A stretch of 64,000 nucleotides of DNA from Campylobacter sputorum (GTDB lineage Bacteria > Campylobacterota > Campylobacteria > Campylobacterales > Campylobacteraceae). The number at the start of each line of letters is the position of its first letter. Position 1 is the stretch's first letter. Both the position numbers and the translations under genes were made by a program. The notes under the pieces are model-generated. The model did not search any database, was not told the DNA's origin, and saw only the letters and a list, made by a program, of their open reading frames with translations. Below are positions 1 through 8,367 of this stretch, piece after piece. The stretch spans positions 124,001 through 188,000 of the forward strand of contig NZ_CP019685.1 of assembly GCF_002220775.1 (NCBI RefSeq). Reading direction: 5' to 3'.

Positions 1-620
1 TAGATGACTTTATATACAATAGATCTTTTGAGGATGATAAAGCAAATAGATGGACGCTTCATCTAAATCACTACGATGAAGTAGAATTTAAAGGTTATGA
101 AGTAGAGTTAAATTATGATATGAATATATTATATATAATAGCAAGTTATTCTCATCAAAAATCAAACCAACCAATCAATGAAACATATGGAAATGATATG
201 TTTGGTTTGGGAAAAATAACCGAACTTCCAAGGGATTATGCGACGATTGATTTGGGAACAAGATTTTTTAATAAAAAATTAAATATAGGTGTAATAGCTA
301 AATACACAGGAAAAGCAAAGAGAGTTGATAGAAATAGTAGTGCAAGAGTTGATAAAGATGATTCATTATCCCAGAGAAAGTCCCAAGAGCTTCCAAGCAT
401 ACCTACGGTTTATGATCTGTATGCTATTTACAAGCCAAATGATAAATTTACATTTAAATTTGAAGTGCAAAACTTAACAGATAAAAATTACATGGATGCT
501 TTAAATGCTTACAATTCAGCTGAGCCAGAACTTTTAGATAAAAATGACAACGATATATATCTATTTCCAAATAAAGCTAGAGGTAGAACATTTTTAGCAA
601 GTGTTTCATATAGGTTTTAG
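1..620 (+). CDS. TonB-dependent outer-membrane receptor, C-terminal part
   Basis: The reading frame is open from the left edge of the window, so only about 206 C-terminal residues of a larger receptor are present. The visible part is beta-barrel: a segment reading EFKGYEVELNYD, alternating polar/hydrophobic strands, the NLTDKNYMDAL stretch typical of the last strands of TonB-dependent receptors, and a C-terminal SVSYRF ending in phenylalanine, the usual BAM recognition residue. The plug domain and TonB box lie outside the window. The stop is two bases before an exbB gene, and exbD, tonB and hugZ follow, so heme or another iron source is the likely ligand. The ligand itself cannot be read from this fragment. 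Confidence 0.85.
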   Translation, partial: DDFIYNRSFEDDKANRWTLHLNHYDEVEFKGYEVELNYDMNILYIIASYSHQKSNQPINETYGNDMFGLGKITELPRDYATIDLGTRFFNKKLNIGVIAKYTGKAKRVDRNSSARVDKDDSLSQRKSQELPSIPTVYDLYAIYKPNDKFTFKFEVQNLTDKNYMDALNAYNSAEPELLDKNDNDIYLFPNKARGRTFLASVSYRF

Positions 621-622
621 TT

Positions 623-1411
623 ATGAGAATATTTAAAATTTTTATAATACTTTTTTTGATTTTTAACATAAGTTTTTGTGATGAAAGATTAGTTGTTGAT
701 GTTAATAATAGTATTTTAAACTCAAATACTATTAAAAATAATCATTCATCAGAATTATCAATAATGTCTTTGTATGAAAATGCTCATATAGTAGTTAAAG
801 TTGTTATGTATATATTAGTATTTTTTTCTGTTTTAACATGGTGTGTATTTATAGTAAAATTTATCGCATTTTTTTGTGCTTTTAGAAGAATTAAAAAAGA
901 TGAAAGATTTTTAAAAGAAGTACAAAGCTTGGATGATGAAATAATTTTATATAAAAAAAGCTATCTTTTGTTAATGATAAATGAAGTAAAAGATGAGATT
1001 TTAAAAAGCAAAGTTGTAGATAAAGATCTTAAGAATCGTATAAAATTTAGATTAGAAATTCAGATAAATAAATTTACAAGTATTATAAAATATGGCATTT
1101 CTTTTCTTGCTAGTATAGGAGCAGTTTCGCCATTTATAGGTCTATTTGGTACAGTTTGGGGAATAATGAATAGCTTTACTTCAATAGCAGCTAGTGATAA
1201 TGTTAGTTTGAGTGTTGTAGCTCCAGGTATTGCAGAAGCACTTTTTGCAACAGCTCTAGGGCTTATTGCTGCTATACCGGCTGTTTTATTTTATAATTAT
1301 TTTACAAAGTTATCATCAAGATTTTCAGAAAAAATTTCATACTTAGTTAGCGATTTATATATTATAAGCAATAGAGAAATTTCTAAAAAGGATAGCCATG
1401 CTGACATATGA
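623..1411 (+). CDS. exbB: ExbB/TolQ-family proton channel protein (first copy)
   Basis: A 262-residue MotA/TolQ/ExbB-family inner-membrane protein. It forms the proton channel that energises TonB with ExbD. It begins with a hydrophobic signal-like segment (IFIILFLIFNISF) followed by a periplasmic stretch of about 40 residues, a first membrane helix near residues 57-80, a cytoplasmic domain, and the conserved pair of helices around GAVSPFIGLFGTVWGIM and GIAEALFATALGLIAAIP. The N-terminal extension makes it longer than the second ExbB of this locus (202 aa). It starts two bases after the receptor stop and overlaps exbD by 14 bases, so the genes are probably cotranscribed and translationally coupled. 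Confidence 0.93.
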   Translation: MRIFKIFIILFLIFNISFCDERLVVDVNNSILNSNTIKNNHSSELSIMSLYENAHIVVKVVMYILVFFSVLTWCVFIVKFIAFFCAFRRIKKDERFLKEVQSLDDEIILYKKSYLLLMINEVKDEILKSKVVDKDLKNRIKFRLEIQINKFTSIIKYGISFLASIGAVSPFIGLFGTVWGIMNSFTSIAASDNVSLSVVAPGIAEALFATALGLIAAIPAVLFYNYFTKLSSRFSEKISYLVSDLYIISNREISKKDSHADI

Positions 1412-1811
1412 AAAAGATAAAGAGTTAAGTGAGATAAATGTAACCCCGTTTATAGATGTTATGCTTGTTTTATTGATTATTTTTATGGTAGTTGCACCGC
1501 TTGCTACTGCGTCTGTTAAGGTTGAGTTGCCAAGTGTTGCAAGTAAATCAACTAGCGATGAAAAAGACCCTACCATTATTTATATAAATGATAAGCATGA
1601 AATATATGTTGGAAATAAATTAGCAAATAGTGAAAATTTGATATCTTTTCTTGATCAAAAAACTAATAACAATAAAAATGATATAGTTTATTTTCATATT
1701 GATAAAAGTGTATCTTATGAAATTTTGATGAGAACTATAGAAAATGTAAAAAATGCGAATTATTCTAAAATAGCTTTAACATCAGGAATTGATAAATCGG
1801 CAAATGAGTAG
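1398..1811 (+). CDS. exbD: ExbD/TolR-family protein (first copy)
   Basis: A 137-residue ExbD-type protein: a short cytoplasmic N terminus, one membrane helix containing the family motif INVTPFIDVMLVLLIIFMV, and a periplasmic domain. The aspartate in PFIDVML is the residue that ExbD proteins use in the proton path (family knowledge). The start overlaps the end of exbB, and the 3' end overlaps the start of tonB by eight bases, indicating a tightly coupled exbB-exbD-tonB unit. It serves the receptor encoded just upstream, or other TonB-dependent receptors of the cell. Confidence 0.93.
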   Translation: MLTYEKDKELSEINVTPFIDVMLVLLIIFMVVAPLATASVKVELPSVASKSTSDEKDPTIIYINDKHEIYVGNKLANSENLISFLDQKTNNNKNDIVYFHIDKSVSYEILMRTIENVKNANYSKIALTSGIDKSANE

Positions 1812-2640
1812 CATTAGATTATGGATACTTGGTTTTTTTATATCTTGCTGTATCCATTTTTTTATATTTTGGATTATTTTTTATAACAAAGATATTATTT
1901 TATCAGATTCTTTAAACGCAAAACAAGGGGATAAATTTGAATCAATAATGATAGTATCAAATTTACCAATAGGTGAACTTAAACAAACTTCGCTAAATTT
2001 AATCAAAGGTCAAAAAACAGAAGAAAAAACAGAACAAAAAGAACATAAAAATGAAAAAAATATACAAAAAAACAAGAAGAAAAAAGAGCCAGAAAAGATA
2101 AAATCCAATGTTTTGCAAGACTCCGAAATGAAATTATCTAAAAAAAATAATAAAAACCAAGAAGAAAAACAGAAGCAAAATAGTAATTTTGCTAAAAAAG
2201 AAATCCCACAAAATAATACTAATTCGCCAGTAAATTCTAGCTCACAAGATAATATAGCAACTGCACCTATAAAAGGTAGTGGCAAAAATGTAACAACGCC
2301 ACTACCTGGTTCATCAAATTTAAAATCAACACAAATATCTTGGCAAGGGTTGATTTTTTCTAGGTTAAATAAATTTAAACGATATCCAAATCAAGCTCTT
2401 ATAGACAAGCAAGAAGGCGTTATAATAGTTAAAGTAACATTAGATGAAAATGGCAATGTTGTTGATAAGTTGATTTCAAATCCTTGTAAATATGATATAT
2501 TAAATAAAGAAGCCTTAGAACTTTTTGATAGAGCTTCACCTTTTCCGAAACCGCCAAAAGAGTTTTTGAAAAATCAGACTGTAAGATTTGAAATACCCAT
2601 AGAATTTAACATAAAAAAATACAAAAAAATAAAATCTTAA
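1804..2640 (+). CDS. tonB: TonB energy-transducer protein (first copy)
   Basis: A TonB-type protein of about 278 residues. It has an N-terminal membrane helix (LWILGFFISCCIHFFIFWIIF), a long charged periplasmic spacer rich in Lys, Glu, Gln and Asn (residues about 65-165), and a C-terminal TonB domain with the expected pattern RYPNQALIDKQEGVIIVKVTL. I chose the ATG at 1804. A TTG five codons upstream also lies in frame but has a purine run almost touching it. The spacer is unusually long and Lys/Glu-rich where many TonB proteins have Pro repeats. It overlaps the exbD stop by eight bases and is followed eleven bases later by hugZ. Confidence 0.9.
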   Translation: MSSIRLWILGFFISCCIHFFIFWIIFYNKDIILSDSLNAKQGDKFESIMIVSNLPIGELKQTSLNLIKGQKTEEKTEQKEHKNEKNIQKNKKKKEPEKIKSNVLQDSEMKLSKKNNKNQEEKQKQNSNFAKKEIPQNNTNSPVNSSSQDNIATAPIKGSGKNVTTPLPGSSNLKSTQISWQGLIFSRLNKFKRYPNQALIDKQEGVIIVKVTLDENGNVVDKLISNPCKYDILNKEALELFDRASPFPKPPKEFLKNQTVRFEIPIEFNIKKYKKIKS

Positions 2641-2651
2641 AAAGGAAAAAA

Positions 2652-3395
2652 ATGAAAGAAAATTTTTTAAAATACATGAATGAAAAACATTCGGATATCA
2701 TCGCTGCTTTGTATAAAAAATATAGCAATGTTGAAACAAAAGTTGATGTCAAACTATCTAATATAGATGAAAATGGTATTTTTATAGAGTGTCAAAATAA
2801 TGTTATACAAATTCCATTTGAAAAAAATATTAAAGATCCTTTAGAATACGAAGATGCTATTATTAAACTTTGTCCAAATATAAAAACTACAAAAGATTTT
2901 TCTAAAATTGAGGAATCTTTAATAAAATTTATAGATAGTAAAAAAACAGTTATAATTTCTAGTTATGATGATGGGGCTTCGGTAAGTTCTTATGCTCCAT
3001 TTGTTAGAGAGAATAATAAAATTTTTATTACTATTTCAAAAATAGCGCCACATTTTAAAAGCATTAGTAGAGATAAAAATGTATCTTTAATGTTTATACA
3101 AGATGAAAAAGACGCATTTAGTATTTTTGCAAGATTAAGAGCTACTTTTTGCACAACGCCTAAATTTCATTATGAACAAGATATAAAAGATAAAATATTT
3201 GATAAATTTGTTGATTTATATCCAGATGATGCATCTATATCTTTTATAAGAAATATGAGTGATTTTTGTGTAGTTGAGTTTGAGCTTTTAAGTAAAGGTA
3301 GATATGTTAAGGGATTTGGTGCTGCGTATGATTTAGAGGGATTAAAGGTGATAAAACAAGCGGGTTCCACAAATCCACATAGTTATAAAAGATAA
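2652..3395 (+). CDS. hugZ: HugZ/ChuZ-type heme oxygenase
   Basis: A 247-residue protein of the HugZ family, the split-barrel (FMN-binding-like) heme oxygenases of Helicobacter and Campylobacter, which open heme with molecular oxygen and release iron. The middle of the protein (residues about 95-185) carries the split-barrel core, for example SSYDDGASVSSYAPF, ITISKIAPHFKSI and RLRATFCTTP. The last residues, NPHSYKR, include a histidine (about residue 243) at the place where HugZ proteins use a C-terminal loop histidine to bind heme iron. The length matches the family (about 250). A clear AAAAGG ribosome site precedes the ATG. It is the last gene of the tonB operon and converges on a flavodoxin gene four bases away. 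Confidence 0.92.
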   Translation: MKENFLKYMNEKHSDIIAALYKKYSNVETKVDVKLSNIDENGIFIECQNNVIQIPFEKNIKDPLEYEDAIIKLCPNIKTTKDFSKIEESLIKFIDSKKTVIISSYDDGASVSSYAPFVRENNKIFITISKIAPHFKSISRDKNVSLMFIQDEKDAFSIFARLRATFCTTPKFHYEQDIKDKIFDKFVDLYPDDASISFIRNMSDFCVVEFELLSKGRYVKGFGAAYDLEGLKVIKQAGSTNPHSYKR

Positions 3396-3399
3396 TTAA

Positions 3400-3885
3400 T
3401 TAGTTAAAATCCATAAAGGCTAGAACTGCATTTTTTAAATCCTCTTTATCTGGATGAGTTGCAGCATTTTTCCAGCCTTCTTCTTTTTGAGGGGTAATTT
3501 TATCTCCTAAATTTGCTCTCATCCAAGATATCAATTCAGGATCAATCGCACCTTGACAAAAAAATTCTCCGCCAATCTTACAGCCATTTTTGATAAACTC
3601 ATCTTTTGCTTTTGAAAAGCACTCTTTTGCGTGATCACTATTAGCACTTGCACCTAAAGTCATAAAAAGTCCAATTTTTCGGTTTTGAATCATTAAAGCC
3701 ACACGTCTAGCATTATCACTCATATCGCCTTTATCTATGTAAAATCCAAAGATAATGTTATTAACTCCATTTAAATTTTCAATCTCATCAACACTTCTTA
3801 ACTCGTAACCAAGGTTATTTGCTATGGTCATTGCAACTTTTTTTGTGTTGCCGGTTTTTGATGCATAAATTACTAAATTTCTCAT
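3400..3885 (-). CDS. flavodoxin-family protein of the heme locus
   Basis: A 161-residue flavodoxin-like protein. The N terminus contains the FMN phosphate-binding loop in YASKTGNTKKVA (residues about 7-18), and the remainder follows an alpha/beta flavodoxin fold with the glycine-containing stretch LFMTLGASANSDH. It is the last gene of the minus-strand heme operon and overlaps the start of the radical SAM HutW gene by four bases. This coupling suggests, as inference, that it is the electron donor for that enzyme, which needs reduced flavodoxin-like partners for its iron-sulfur cluster. A general flavodoxin role cannot be excluded. Confidence 0.85.
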   Translation of the reverse strand: MRNLVIYASKTGNTKKVAMTIANNLGYELRSVDEIENLNGVNNIIFGFYIDKGDMSDNARRVALMIQNRKIGLFMTLGASANSDHAKECFSKAKDEFIKNGCKIGGEFFCQGAIDPELISWMRANLGDKITPQKEEGWKNAATHPDKEDLKNAVLAFMDFN

Positions 3886-5120
3886 ATTTTTCCTTTGTTT
3901 TCATAATTTTTAAAATATTCATTTGCTATTCCTATTGCTTTTGATGCTATTGTGTTTCCCCAAAATATCCCATCAATATTAAATTTCAAATATCCTTCAT
4001 CTATTTTTAAATACCCAAAACTTTCACACTCTTTAAAAAAATTAAACTCTTTTTCAAAAGTTTCATCATCTAAATAACTTTTTATTAGGTTTAAATTTAT
4101 ATTGTCATATTGAAAAAGTGCCGAAAATTTAGCAAAATTTAGTTCAACTTCATTTGTCTTTGAAATCATTTTTATATCTTTTTTCATATTAAAAATACTA
4201 TAATTTCCAAGTCTTCCACCAGCTCCAATTCCAATTGGCAAAATATCTACACCTTTGTGTGAAAGTCTGATATATAGGTATCTATCGCGGTTGATTTTAT
4301 TAATTTTTGTATATTCAAGCACTTCATAATCACCCTTTAACATCTCTTCTAAAAATGCATTATGAAGCATTTTATCTGTTTCTAGGTGGTAATAATTTGG
4401 ATCATTTTGTTTTAAAAATGCTGAACCTTCGTGAAATTGAAGCGAGTAAAAACTAGAGCTATCAATTTCTAAATCTTTTAAAATTTTGGCATCTTCTATT
4501 ACATCTTCTAGACTTTGATTTGGATAATTATAAATTATATCAGTGCAAACTAGACCGCTAAAATTCTGCTTTATCTGACTTAGCTTTTTTATAGCACTAT
4601 TTTTATCTCCAACCCTGTTTAAAAGTTTTCGCCCTTTATTGCTAAATGTTTGAATGCCAATGCTATAACGATTTATGCCAAAATTTTGCATTAGTTTTAA
4701 TTTATTTAAGTTTAGATTATGAAGAGTGCTCTCGCTACTAAACTCGGCGTTTTTATCAATATGGAAATTTGTGTTTATAGCTATTAAAACTCTCTCTAAT
4801 TGGGATTCTTTAAGTATAGTTGGAGTTCCGCCTCCAAAATAGATGCTTTTAAAATTTTTACCTTTTATATAAGGAAACTTGGCATAGTGTTTTATACTAT
4901 TTATCAAAAATTCGGTGTATTCTTCAAGCTCTCCATCAAGTTTGCTACGATTTAAATTACAAAATGAACAGATATTATCACAAAAAGGTATGTGAAAGTA
5001 TAAAATCGCATTTTCATCTTTTGATTGTGTGTTTAAAAAATTCTCAAATTCTTTTTCATCAGCCATAATAGGTTTTCCAAATTTGCCTCTATGATGACCT
5101 TTTATTCTTTTGTTAAACAT
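3882..5120 (-). CDS. hutW: HutW/ChuW-type radical SAM heme-utilisation enzyme
   Basis: A 412-residue HemN-like radical SAM protein. The CxxxCxxC cluster motif is at Cys47, Cys51 and Cys54 (FCDNICSFC), followed by YFGGGTPTIL, the SAM-binding Gly-rich motif, and INRYSIGIQTFS, both shared with the HemN/HutW group. Its place in a heme-uptake operon argues for HutW/ChuW rather than coproporphyrinogen dehydrogenase. Family knowledge: ChuW of E. coli O157 opens the heme ring without oxygen to give anaerobilin, and HutW proteins have the same proposed role. It overlaps the flavodoxin gene by four bases and lies nine bases after tonB. A HemN-like heme chaperone is the main alternative. Confidence 0.85.
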   Translation of the reverse strand: MFNKRIKGHHRGKFGKPIMADEKEFENFLNTQSKDENAILYFHIPFCDNICSFCNLNRSKLDGELEEYTEFLINSIKHYAKFPYIKGKNFKSIYFGGGTPTILKESQLERVLIAINTNFHIDKNAEFSSESTLHNLNLNKLKLMQNFGINRYSIGIQTFSNKGRKLLNRVGDKNSAIKKLSQIKQNFSGLVCTDIIYNYPNQSLEDVIEDAKILKDLEIDSSSFYSLQFHEGSAFLKQNDPNYYHLETDKMLHNAFLEEMLKGDYEVLEYTKINKINRDRYLYIRLSHKGVDILPIGIGAGGRLGNYSIFNMKKDIKMISKTNEVELNFAKFSALFQYDNINLNLIKSYLDDETFEKEFNFFKECESFGYLKIDEGYLKFNIDGIFWGNTIASKAIGIANEYFKNYENKGKI

Positions 5121-5129
5121 AAATTTTCC

Positions 5130-5834
5130 TTAATTTGAAATAAACAAAAAAGGCTTTATAATTAAGCACTCACTAACTCTTTTATCTAATACCTCTATGT
5201 TTAAATTTTGTGTTAATTTTTTGGCTTCTGTTTTAAATATTTCATTTATAGAACCTTTTATATTTATGATTTTTATACCACTATTTATTATTTTAAAGCT
5301 AACTTCAACTTCAAAATTTCCTTTTAGTCTTAGCATTTTCGCCTTTTTTGGAAAGTCATATGCCTCTTTTGTATTTAAAACTTTAAAGCCTATATTTTCT
5401 TTACAAAAGTCATAATTTTCTTTTGAATTATTTAAATTTTGCAAAGAAGTGGACTTACTTGTGTCTTTTTGTATGTCTTTTAATGATGATTGATTGATTG
5501 GTGATGTTTGATTAATTAACGATGTCTGATCTATTTGTGGCGACTTTTTTAATGGTTGGTTTTTTAAATTTGGTTTTTTATCATTTTTTTTACTTACTTT
5601 TTTAGTTTTTAAAGTTTCTTGTTTTGGTTTTACAATCTTTTTAATTTCTTTTTCTTTTATTACTTCTACACTTTTAATAGTTTCAGCTTTTTTTGTGTCA
5701 TCTAAAGCTATATTATTTTCATTTAAAACTATTTCTATTTTTTTGCTAACTTCTTCGTTTTTTGCTTTAAGAGTTAAATTTGGTACAAATAAAAGTACTA
5801 AATTTATAAGCAAAGATAGAATAAAAAATCTCAT
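5130..5834 (-). CDS. tonB: TonB-like energy transducer (second copy)
   Basis: A 234-residue TonB-type protein. An N-terminal membrane helix (FFILSLLINLVLLFVPNL) is followed by a Lys-rich spacer with repeated SLINQTS / SPINQSS motifs (residues about 100-125), and a C-terminal domain with the TonB pattern DFPKKAKMLRLKGNFEVEVSF. It is diverged from the first TonB of this locus and has no proline-rich rod. It overlaps the upstream binding-protein gene by four bases and lies inside the heme-transport operon, far from its presumed ExbB/ExbD partners at the head of the same operon, so a dedicated role with the linked receptor is likely. Confidence 0.85.
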   Translation of the reverse strand: MRFFILSLLINLVLLFVPNLTLKAKNEEVSKKIEIVLNENNIALDDTKKAETIKSVEVIKEKEIKKIVKPKQETLKTKKVSKKNDKKPNLKNQPLKKSPQIDQTSLINQTSPINQSSLKDIQKDTSKSTSLQNLNNSKENYDFCKENIGFKVLNTKEAYDFPKKAKMLRLKGNFEVEVSFKIINSGIKIINIKGSINEIFKTEAKKLTQNLNIEVLDKRVSECLIIKPFLFISN

Positions 5835-6619
5835 TTTATCAATTCTTCATGTAGTTTTTCTATCTCATAAACAATTCTAGGAGTTCCTCTAAGCAAAGAT
5901 GATGATTTTATATTTAAAACTTTGTTATTTTTGTAAGCTTTTGTATGTTTTAAAACTGGGTTTTGTCTGATTAAATCTTCAATGTTTTTACCGACAAATA
6001 GTATAAAATCAGGATCTTGTTCTAGCAGATACTCACTTGTTAATATAGGAGTTTTACCACTTAATTTTGTAGCAATATTATCTAATTTCATAAACTCAAA
6101 AATATCTCCAACCAGTGTATCTTTTCCAAAAGACATTAAATTTGTTCCCATATAAAAAAATATCGCCTTTTTACCTTGAATTTTTGATAAATCAAGAGCA
6201 TTTAAACGCTGCTTTAACTCGCTAACTAGCTTTTTACCTTCATCTTTTTTGTTGGTTAAATTTGCAATTGTTTCTATATTTTTATAAATATCGCTTAATC
6301 TTTCTGATTTGATTTCAGTGTAATTTATATTAAATCGCTTTAAATCATCTAGTATTTCAGTTGAATGAAAACTAGTTATGACAAGATCAGGATCTAGCTC
6401 TATGATTTTTTCTAAATTTGGCTTTATGTATGTCCCAACACTTGGCAAAGCATCAACTTGTTCTTTTGGCCAAATATCGCTACTTTGGGTTTTAGCAATG
6501 GCTGATATATAGTTTTGACTTCCTAGCATATAAAAAATCTCAACACAAGCTGGATTTAAAACTACAATCCCCTTGGCAAAACAAAAATTTACTAAACATA
6601 AAACTAAAATTTTTTTCAC
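5831..6619 (-). CDS. ABC transporter periplasmic binding protein for heme or iron complex
   Basis: A 262-residue class III (BtuF/FhuD/HmuT-type) substrate-binding protein. It begins with a short signal peptide (KKILVLCLVNFCFA). The first lobe has the family pattern KGIVVLNPACVEIFYMLG and DPDLVITSFHS, followed by a long linking helix and a second lobe ending in PRIVYEIEKLHEEL. It is encoded between the ATPase gene and tonB in an operon headed by a TonB-dependent receptor, so it most likely carries heme across the periplasm to the permease. Other iron chelates cannot be ruled out from sequence alone. Confidence 0.88.
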   Translation of the reverse strand: MKKILVLCLVNFCFAKGIVVLNPACVEIFYMLGSQNYISAIAKTQSSDIWPKEQVDALPSVGTYIKPNLEKIIELDPDLVITSFHSTEILDDLKRFNINYTEIKSERLSDIYKNIETIANLTNKKDEGKKLVSELKQRLNALDLSKIQGKKAIFFYMGTNLMSFGKDTLVGDIFEFMKLDNIATKLSGKTPILTSEYLLEQDPDFILFVGKNIEDLIRQNPVLKHTKAYKNNKVLNIKSSSLLRGTPRIVYEIEKLHEELIK

Positions 6620-6637
6620 TCTTACCCCCTTTAATTT

Positions 6638-7405
6638 TTATATAGTTACTACAACTGCTCTATTTTTAAACTCTAAAATCTCACACTCTAAATCATAAAT
6701 CTCTTTTAAAATTTCTTTTTTAAATAATTCTTTTGGTGTTCCTTTATAAGCAATCACCCCATCTTTTAACATAAAAACTTCATCGCAAATTTGAGAAGCT
6801 AGATTTAAATCATGTATTACGATAATGCCTAAAATCCCCAAATCAGCAACTAAATTTTTGCAAATTTTGAGCATATTTACACTAAAATTCAGATCTAGCG
6901 CAGAAGTTGGCTCATCTAAAAGTAAAATTTTCGGTTCACCAACCAAAGCTCTAGCTAAAATCACGCGTTGAAACTCACCTCCGCTTAAAGAGAGTGCAAC
7001 TCTATTTTTAAAATGAATTAAGTCAAGTTTTTCTAAAATTTCATCTACAGCTAAATAATCACTTTTTTCATAGCCATTAAAGCTACTTTTTAAATGTGAA
7101 TACCTTCCCATTAAAACTACATCCTTAACACAAAGTGGCATAGAAAGTGCTGATTTTTGTGGCACAAAGCCTATGAGTTTTGAAAGCTCTTTTAAAGTAT
7201 AATCGCTCATTTTTTTGTTTTCAAAGGATATAATTCCTGAATTTGGTTCATAAATTTTTAATATGTTTTTTAAAAGTGTGCTTTTCCCGCACCCATTTGG
7301 ACCTAAAATTCCTACAAATTTTGACTTTTTTATGTCTAAATTTATATCTTTTAAAATTTCAAATTTATCAAATTTAAAGCTTAAATTTTTTATATCTAAA
7401 CTCAT
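6638..7405 (-). CDS. ABC transporter ATP-binding protein (heme/iron-chelate type)
   Basis: A 255-residue ATPase of the FecE/HmuV group. The Walker A motif GPNGCGKST lies near residues 35-43, the signature LSGGEFQR and Walker B ILLLDEPTSALD follow, and the switch histidine is in VIHDLNLASQ. It overlaps the permease gene by four bases and powers import through the FecCD-type permease next to it. The N terminus starts directly with the nucleotide-binding fold and there is no additional domain. The substrate (heme) is inferred from the locus. Confidence 0.92.
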   Translation of the reverse strand: MSLDIKNLSFKFDKFEILKDINLDIKKSKFVGILGPNGCGKSTLLKNILKIYEPNSGIISFENKKMSDYTLKELSKLIGFVPQKSALSMPLCVKDVVLMGRYSHLKSSFNGYEKSDYLAVDEILEKLDLIHFKNRVALSLSGGEFQRVILARALVGEPKILLLDEPTSALDLNFSVNMLKICKNLVADLGILGIIVIHDLNLASQICDEVFMLKDGVIAYKGTPKELFKKEILKEIYDLECEILEFKNRAVVVTI

Positions 7406-8367
7406 AAACGCCTACCTTTTAAAGCCAAATAAAGAAAAAAAGGTGCTCCAAAAAACGCAGTTACAACTCCTATTGGTATCTCAGTTGGTGCTAAAATGCT
7501 TTTACCAACACCATCGCAAATTAGTAAAAATAGACCGCCAACAACACCGCTCATTGGTATTAAAACAGCATTATTTGATGATCTTAAAAGCATTCTTAAA
7601 GTATGAGGGATGATAAGTCCAACAAAGCCTATCATACCGGCAAAAGCGACACTAAAACTAACCGCTAGTGATGAGATTATTAGAAGTCTTTTTTTGACTT
7701 TTTCAACATTTACCCCCAAGCTTTTTGCCTCTTCATCGCCACTTAGCATTACATTTAACTCATATTTTTTGCTATAAAAATATATAAAAGTTATAATTAA
7801 AGGAAGAATTATCATATAAATTTTACTCCATGAAGCAGAGCCTAAATACCCCATCATCCATGCAACTATCTTAAAACTTTCTTCGCCTATGAGATATGTA
7901 GCAAAAGAAGTAAAAGCTCCTAGAAATGATGAAAATGCAATGCCAATTATTAAAAGGGTAGCCAAGTTTTTAGCTTTTTTATAAAGATTAAAAATTACAA
8001 AAGATAGCACAGCCGAACAGATAAAAGCAAATATAGCATAATAAATATCAGGTAGTTTTAAAAAATACGCCACAACAGCACCAAAGGTTGCAGCTGAAGC
8101 GATTCCTATGATATAAGGGTCTGCGAGCGGGTTTAAAAACACGCTTTGAGTTACTAATCCACTACTTGCTAAAAGCATACCGATTAAAAATGCCATTATA
8201 ACTCTTGGGATTCTAATTTCTAGTAAAATTACCTTTTTTGTTTGGCATAAATCCCCATTAAAAAGTGCGAAAATATCTTTTAAGCCAATATCCGCACTTC
8301 CTATGCAAACTAAAATAGTAGCTACAATAATAGTAAAAAAACTTAATACAAAAAGTTTAGAAGTCAT
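7402..8367 (-). CDS. FecCD-type ABC transporter permease
   Basis: A 321-residue polytopic permease of the BtuC/FecCD/HmuU family with about ten hydrophobic segments. Family-typical stretches include RIPRVIMAFLIGMLLASSGLV, LADPYIIGIASAA (the conserved loop after the second helix pair), GMIGFVGLIIPHTLRML and PTEIPIGVVTAFFGAPFF. It overlaps the receptor gene by eleven bases upstream and the ATPase gene by four bases downstream. The transporter would take the substrate delivered by the binding protein across the inner membrane. Confidence 0.93.
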   Translation of the reverse strand: MTSKLFVLSFFTIIVATILVCIGSADIGLKDIFALFNGDLCQTKKVILLEIRIPRVIMAFLIGMLLASSGLVTQSVFLNPLADPYIIGIASAATFGAVVAYFLKLPDIYYAIFAFICSAVLSFVIFNLYKKAKNLATLLIIGIAFSSFLGAFTSFATYLIGEESFKIVAWMMGYLGSASWSKIYMIILPLIITFIYFYSKKYELNVMLSGDEEAKSLGVNVEKVKKRLLIISSLAVSFSVAFAGMIGFVGLIIPHTLRMLLRSSNNAVLIPMSGVVGGLFLLICDGVGKSILAPTEIPIGVVTAFFGAPFFLYLALKGRRL

